18,265 nucleotides of DNA from JACQXM01 sp964569425 (GTDB lineage Bacteria; Planctomycetota; Phycisphaerae; UBA1845), in assembly GCA_964569425.1 (NCBI GenBank), contig CAZMVD010000082.1:1-18265 (forward strand). The letters are read 5' to 3'. The notes under the pieces were generated by a model. The model saw only the letters and a list, made by a program, of their open reading frames with translations. It was not told the origin of the DNA and made no database searches. Positions 15,901 to 18,265 of this stretch are shown here, piece by piece. A program made the position numbers and the translations under genes. Positions within the stretch are counted from its first letter, which is position 1. The number at the start of each line of letters is the position of its first letter.

Positions 15901-17725
15901 TGGGACGCGACGAACGGTCGACGAAGCTCCGGAAGAGAAGAAGGAAGAGCCGCGTGGCCGGCGGGGCCGTGCGCAGCGTCCGCGCCGCGGGCAGACGGAT
16001 CGTTCGGCGGCGCGTCCGACGCGTGAACCGGTTCGGACGCGAGTGCAGGGCGACAAGCAGATTCCGGCGTGTGCGTCACGGGAGTTTCTGGATCGGCGTA
16101 TCGACGACATGGCGGACCTGAGTGATCGGCTGCGTGATTTCAACATCGATTTTTTCTTCACCGACGACGCCGGCAAGCCGTTGAACGAAGTTTGCCTGGA
16201 TGAGCTGCATCGCGCGACGGCGACCTATTTCGACGCCTATGTTTCGAATTGGGCCGAAGCCTACCGCGTGCAGACGCTGCCGCTGCTCGAAGGGGCGCAG
16301 GCGCGCGCGACGGATTGGAAATCACTGGGCGAGCGAATGAAGGGCGGCGGGCCGGCCGGGGGCGGCTCGGCGCAGGACATGGGCGAGGAATTGCGTGCGC
16401 GTCTGGAGGAGTTCCTGCGGCATGTTCCCTTCTGGGCGTGGTGCAAGACCGACGCAGGGGCCTGGGATCCGTGCATTGGTTCCGACGGATACTGGGCACC
16501 GATTGCGGGCGCCATGCAGGCAGCCATCGATCGTCATCGCCCGTCCGACGGTGGTCGTTTCTTTGATCGGGCGACGCTGTCCACGCAGGATCGATCGGGG
16601 ATCAACCGCGGGCTGCCGCCGTGGCAGCTTCTGAGCGACGAGTTTGTTCGGCTCTGGGGCGAGATTTCCGGGGGTATTGCGCGCAACGCGGACCTGCCGC
16701 GGAAGTTTGAGCAGAATCCCGGATTGGCGACGCGTATTTCCTGGGGGCAGATTGAGGCGTTGCGGCAGCGCGCGGGGCTGGAGGACGAGAAATTCACCGG
16801 GGCACTGGTGAACTTTGAACGGCGAGCGCAATTGCTGCTCTCGGTCGAGCTGAACAACGTGCTGTATGAGGTGCAGGATCGGTATTTTGGCGGTCTGAGC
16901 GCCGACCGTGGCTGGCCGTACCTGCCCGAGGATGGCGACGGCAAGAACGCGCTGCGAACCGTGGACTTCGAGAAATTCCGCAAGTTTCTGGTGGAAGTGG
17001 ATCTGGCGCGGGAGAGTTTCCGGTCGTTGGAAGAGGGCTTGCCGGAGGACGATGAGTTGCGGCGGGCGCGGCTGGCGTTCTATCAGGATTGCCGCAACTG
17101 GTTGGAATTCATTGGTCTGACCGAGCAGGCGGGTAAGTCCGGGCCGCGGGCGCCGCGGGATGTCGCGTTGGAGATCTGGGGCGGCGATCCGACGCGTGAT
17201 CCGTTTGGCAAGGAGAAGCCGGATGATTCTGCGCAGCACTATTATGCCGATACGGAGCTGTCGCTGGGTCTGCACGTGGACGCCGGGGGCGGTGATTTCC
17301 GGGAGGGGCCGTTTGTGATGGCCACCGAGACGGAGCGCAAGGTGCAGAAGCGCCGGGCGCAATGGCGGTGGACGTCGCGGGCGCAGGATGCGGAGGTCAG
17401 CGTGAAGCTGATGCGCGGGTTGAAGGCGGCGGACGGCTCGCAGGTTTATCCGGAGTTGAAGCGGGTGCTGGGGACGCATTCGCCATTGGCGTTGTGTGCT
17501 TTTCTGCATCGTTACGGTGTGCCGCATGAAAGCGAGTGGATCGTGGCGTTTTCGTTCGACCTGGTGGATGAGTTTCAGAAGAAGAGCCAGTTGAACCTGG
17601 TTCAGCAACTGAAGGATAAGTCGAAGACCAAAGTGGGAGACAAGTACATATTCCGCTTTGTGGATCGTCCGATGCCGGGGCCGATCCGGCCGCTGGGACG
17701 GCCCGCGAATCCGGGAGCGTCGTAA
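12926..17725 (+). CDS. tssM: T6SS inner-membrane protein TssM (IcmF family), extended
   Basis: A 1599-residue protein, longer than the usual 1100-1300. Two membrane segments (about residues 16-38 and 42-66) open it. A cytoplasmic NTPase domain follows: Walker A GDSGCGKT (133-140), DMAGR (177-181) in place of DTAGR, and TKCD (259-262). A third membrane segment (about 450-470) leads into a large periplasmic region. TssM is the spine of the T6SS trans-envelope complex, spanning the periplasm to TssJ. Near residues 995-1043 lies an Arg-rich, Pro-rich, low-complexity insert (EEKKEEPRGRRGRAQRPRR and more), and near 1138 a Gly-rich hinge (KGGGPAGGGS). The start is the first possible one: an in-frame TGA lies at 12920-12922. 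The ribosome-binding site is weak. Walker A is intact, so it may bind nucleotide; some family members have lost it. Confidence 0.96.
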   Translation: MKKLLAMYKGLPKEFQMLLAMAGLGSPIGAIWLLQRFVFPGVSLTILIFGVAAAVGVICLVVFLLSRVFGRGARSRTQRMAAELARDDQAGPTSVDVRASIKANNEKFFTAIRDMRKNLGISVYDLPWYIVIGDSGCGKTRLVNNGGLTFSTGKPEGYQLGTLNYNWWFTEDAVFVDMAGRLCNPQEDADHKEWQAFLDTISRGRKGFPINGAIVCVSAEHLLQDSPEKHEADANTALERLREMQTKLGVTFATYLVITKCDKILGFMQFFDRAERDITVKNQIFGWSKPGPFNELYDPERFQLSFEELYGRLNDLRLRRLHDEVSEVDLGLAYSFPEEFRELRDPLHTYVRTLFPHIKNPRAVKNLIFRGIYFTSATQEGEVILKHITERLGAEVASQFPTLDTLYPEKRPLFVKEIFFRKVFPEHGLVFRNEDDVIRNRKLARLLKFGSAGLAVLLILIVVWSAMKVNQLVVNPRLNAAGAREKVLAAGDALDLGAKLDADVETLRRNRLPAMLLTFFVGADAPIRDLTTIRMKLFEEGVLRKLLVEVDAALRAGRVPDAAGGADAQQAGIAYLDAVEQFLLWFGCREAATAPPAFQYEGLLKLSAIVSAPESPSVKYKESFEREARSYFVGIADRKDWPNPSALLPGDAAWQRETVRLAIGHAHKHLERYATVDDRNPNPLIREWMRLRKQCGTVDEGYARMLDAARTDPETREDLQALKETFLANYDSFARSLDECRWMGESTGFRTIIKPMRDAIPEERRRWLDYEKRLADAYARCAGTPHPDVQGMIVALSAGSDTLGMPGLDKVMWLSLRAAELTDREYGPGAYEKLPELVREVDRVCTHVFTLRPGEGTEHDSIVVTEDARKVREKIKTIRDRLADARLEAIDDASGPAYWIDELDRLLDAESVTPTPLASLGPQWRRAELNALEEAHQFWIARGLGTRLLATMEDRLKRAGSWGFAEVMPAAEWTQPVRSAYAILIPERSEVRGTRRTVDEAPEEKKEEPRGRRGRAQRPRRGQTDRSAARPTREPVRTRVQGDKQIPACASREFLDRRIDDMADLSDRLRDFNIDFFFTDDAGKPLNEVCLDELHRATATYFDAYVSNWAEAYRVQTLPLLEGAQARATDWKSLGERMKGGGPAGGGSAQDMGEELRARLEEFLRHVPFWAWCKTDAGAWDPCIGSDGYWAPIAGAMQAAIDRHRPSDGGRFFDRATLSTQDRSGINRGLPPWQLLSDEFVRLWGEISGGIARNADLPRKFEQNPGLATRISWGQIEALRQRAGLEDEKFTGALVNFERRAQLLLSVELNNVLYEVQDRYFGGLSADRGWPYLPEDGDGKNALRTVDFEKFRKFLVEVDLARESFRSLEEGLPEDDELRRARLAFYQDCRNWLEFIGLTEQAGKSGPRAPRDVALEIWGGDPTRDPFGKEKPDDSAQHYYADTELSLGLHVDAGGGDFREGPFVMATETERKVQKRRAQWRWTSRAQDAEVSVKLMRGLKAADGSQVYPELKRVLGTHSPLALCAFLHRYGVPHESEWIVAFSFDLVDEFQKKSQLNLVQQLKDKSKTKVGDKYIFRFVDRPMPGPIRPLGRPANPGAS

Positions 17726-17836
17726 GGGCGAGCGGTTCGGGAGCAGGGAGTCGGGCGTCCGACACTTTCCCGGTCGCGCGCGGCGGCGGGGCGTGCGGGT
17801 GCGGAACAGGGAGGCGTGACGTCGGGATTGCGGGTC

Positions 17837-18265
17837 ATGGACTGGTCGAAGCTATTTAAAGGGAAAACCAAATCGCGACCGGACCCGCGTATTCGCTGGT
17901 TCGGCAAGCTGCCGACCTATCCGGACTATTACAGTTCGGCCGCGGATGAGGAATGGGCGGTCGAGTTCAACGACTGGATCCTCAAAGGGGTGGAGGTTTA
18001 TCAGAGTCGCATACGCAACGCGCCGCAGCACGGCGGTCGTTTGCCGATCGCCGGCTGCGTGATTCGCCTGCCGCGATCGGGCATGACGGTGTTCAGTTCG
18101 ATTCTGGACTTCGGCGGTGACATGCGGGGTCGTCCGTTCCCGATGTGCTTCTATGCGGCGCTGCCCACGGCCCTATGGCCGGGGCCTACGAGCGAGCGGC
18201 TGGCGGGCGCTGCGTCGGCACTGCGGGAGATTCTGGCGCTGCGGCGAGACGTGGTGCGGTTCATC
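17837..18265 (+). CDS. tagF: T6SS-associated protein TagF, partial (runs off right edge)
   Basis: The N-terminal 143 residues of a TagF-family protein. The landmark RWFGKLPTYPDYY (about residues 20-32) matches the family GKLPxxGDF motif, and FNDWILKGV and DMRGRPFPMCFYAALP match the following conserved WL and GRxFPL segments. TagF is a cytoplasmic negative regulator of T6SS in species studied, acting independently of or downstream of PpkA phosphorylation through Fha, and it usually sits after tssM, as here. The usual Gly of GDF is Pro-Asp-Tyr-Tyr here. Start ATG 17837 is 111 bp after tssM; in-frame GTG 17816 and TTG 17828 are alternatives, because the AGGGAGG at 17808-17814 is poorly placed for the ATG (22 bases away). 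The rest lies outside the window. Confidence 0.88.
   Translation, partial: MDWSKLFKGKTKSRPDPRIRWFGKLPTYPDYYSSAADEEWAVEFNDWILKGVEVYQSRIRNAPQHGGRLPIAGCVIRLPRSGMTVFSSILDFGGDMRGRPFPMCFYAALPTALWPGPTSERLAGAASALREILALRRDVVRFI

Overview
This is a GC-rich window (roughly two thirds G+C by eye) from a Gram-negative bacterium. Giant multidomain proteins, a kinase-like fold fused to a large periplasmic part, and degenerate 7-bp intergenic repeats suggest a planctomycete-like lineage (perhaps Phycisphaerae). That assignment is inference and nothing here proves it.

The window is two divergent blocks around a 375-bp intergenic region (8190-8564). The minus-strand block reads outward to the left. It holds a 2043-residue membrane protein with an N-terminal kinase-like domain that has lost its catalytic residues, then a repeat-rich spacer (1682-2057), then an MCE/MlaD-like membrane-anchored protein whose stop overlaps (ATGA) the start of an ABC ATPase running off the left edge. 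The two transport genes look like part of an Mla/MCE-type lipid transport system. The ATPase appears to change reading frame near positions 110-150.

The plus-strand block is a type VI secretion system (T6SS) operon encoding the membrane complex and baseplate connector: an unrecognised coiled-coil protein, a TssJ-like lipoprotein, TssK, TssL (DotU family), TssM (IcmF family, unusually long) and the start of TagF, which runs off the right edge. The order J-K-L-M-tagF is classical. Sheath, tube, baseplate and spike genes (tssB, C, D, E, F, G, I, H) are absent and would be expected beyond the right edge.

The most interesting candidate system is the pair formed by the giant pseudokinase-like transmembrane protein and the T6SS operon. 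Candidate promoters for both lie back to back in one small AT-richer island (8359-8431) that also carries a perfect DnaA-box 9-mer and a repeated GTCGACCC motif. In known threonine-phosphorylation control of T6SS, a transmembrane kinase (PpkA), an FHA protein (Fha) and TagF set the firing state. Here TagF is present, a transmembrane kinase-like protein is next door, and the novel coiled-coil protein opens the operon. A degenerate version of that control circuit is a reasonable but untested hypothesis.

No tRNA, rRNA, CRISPR array, insertion sequence or attachment site was found.
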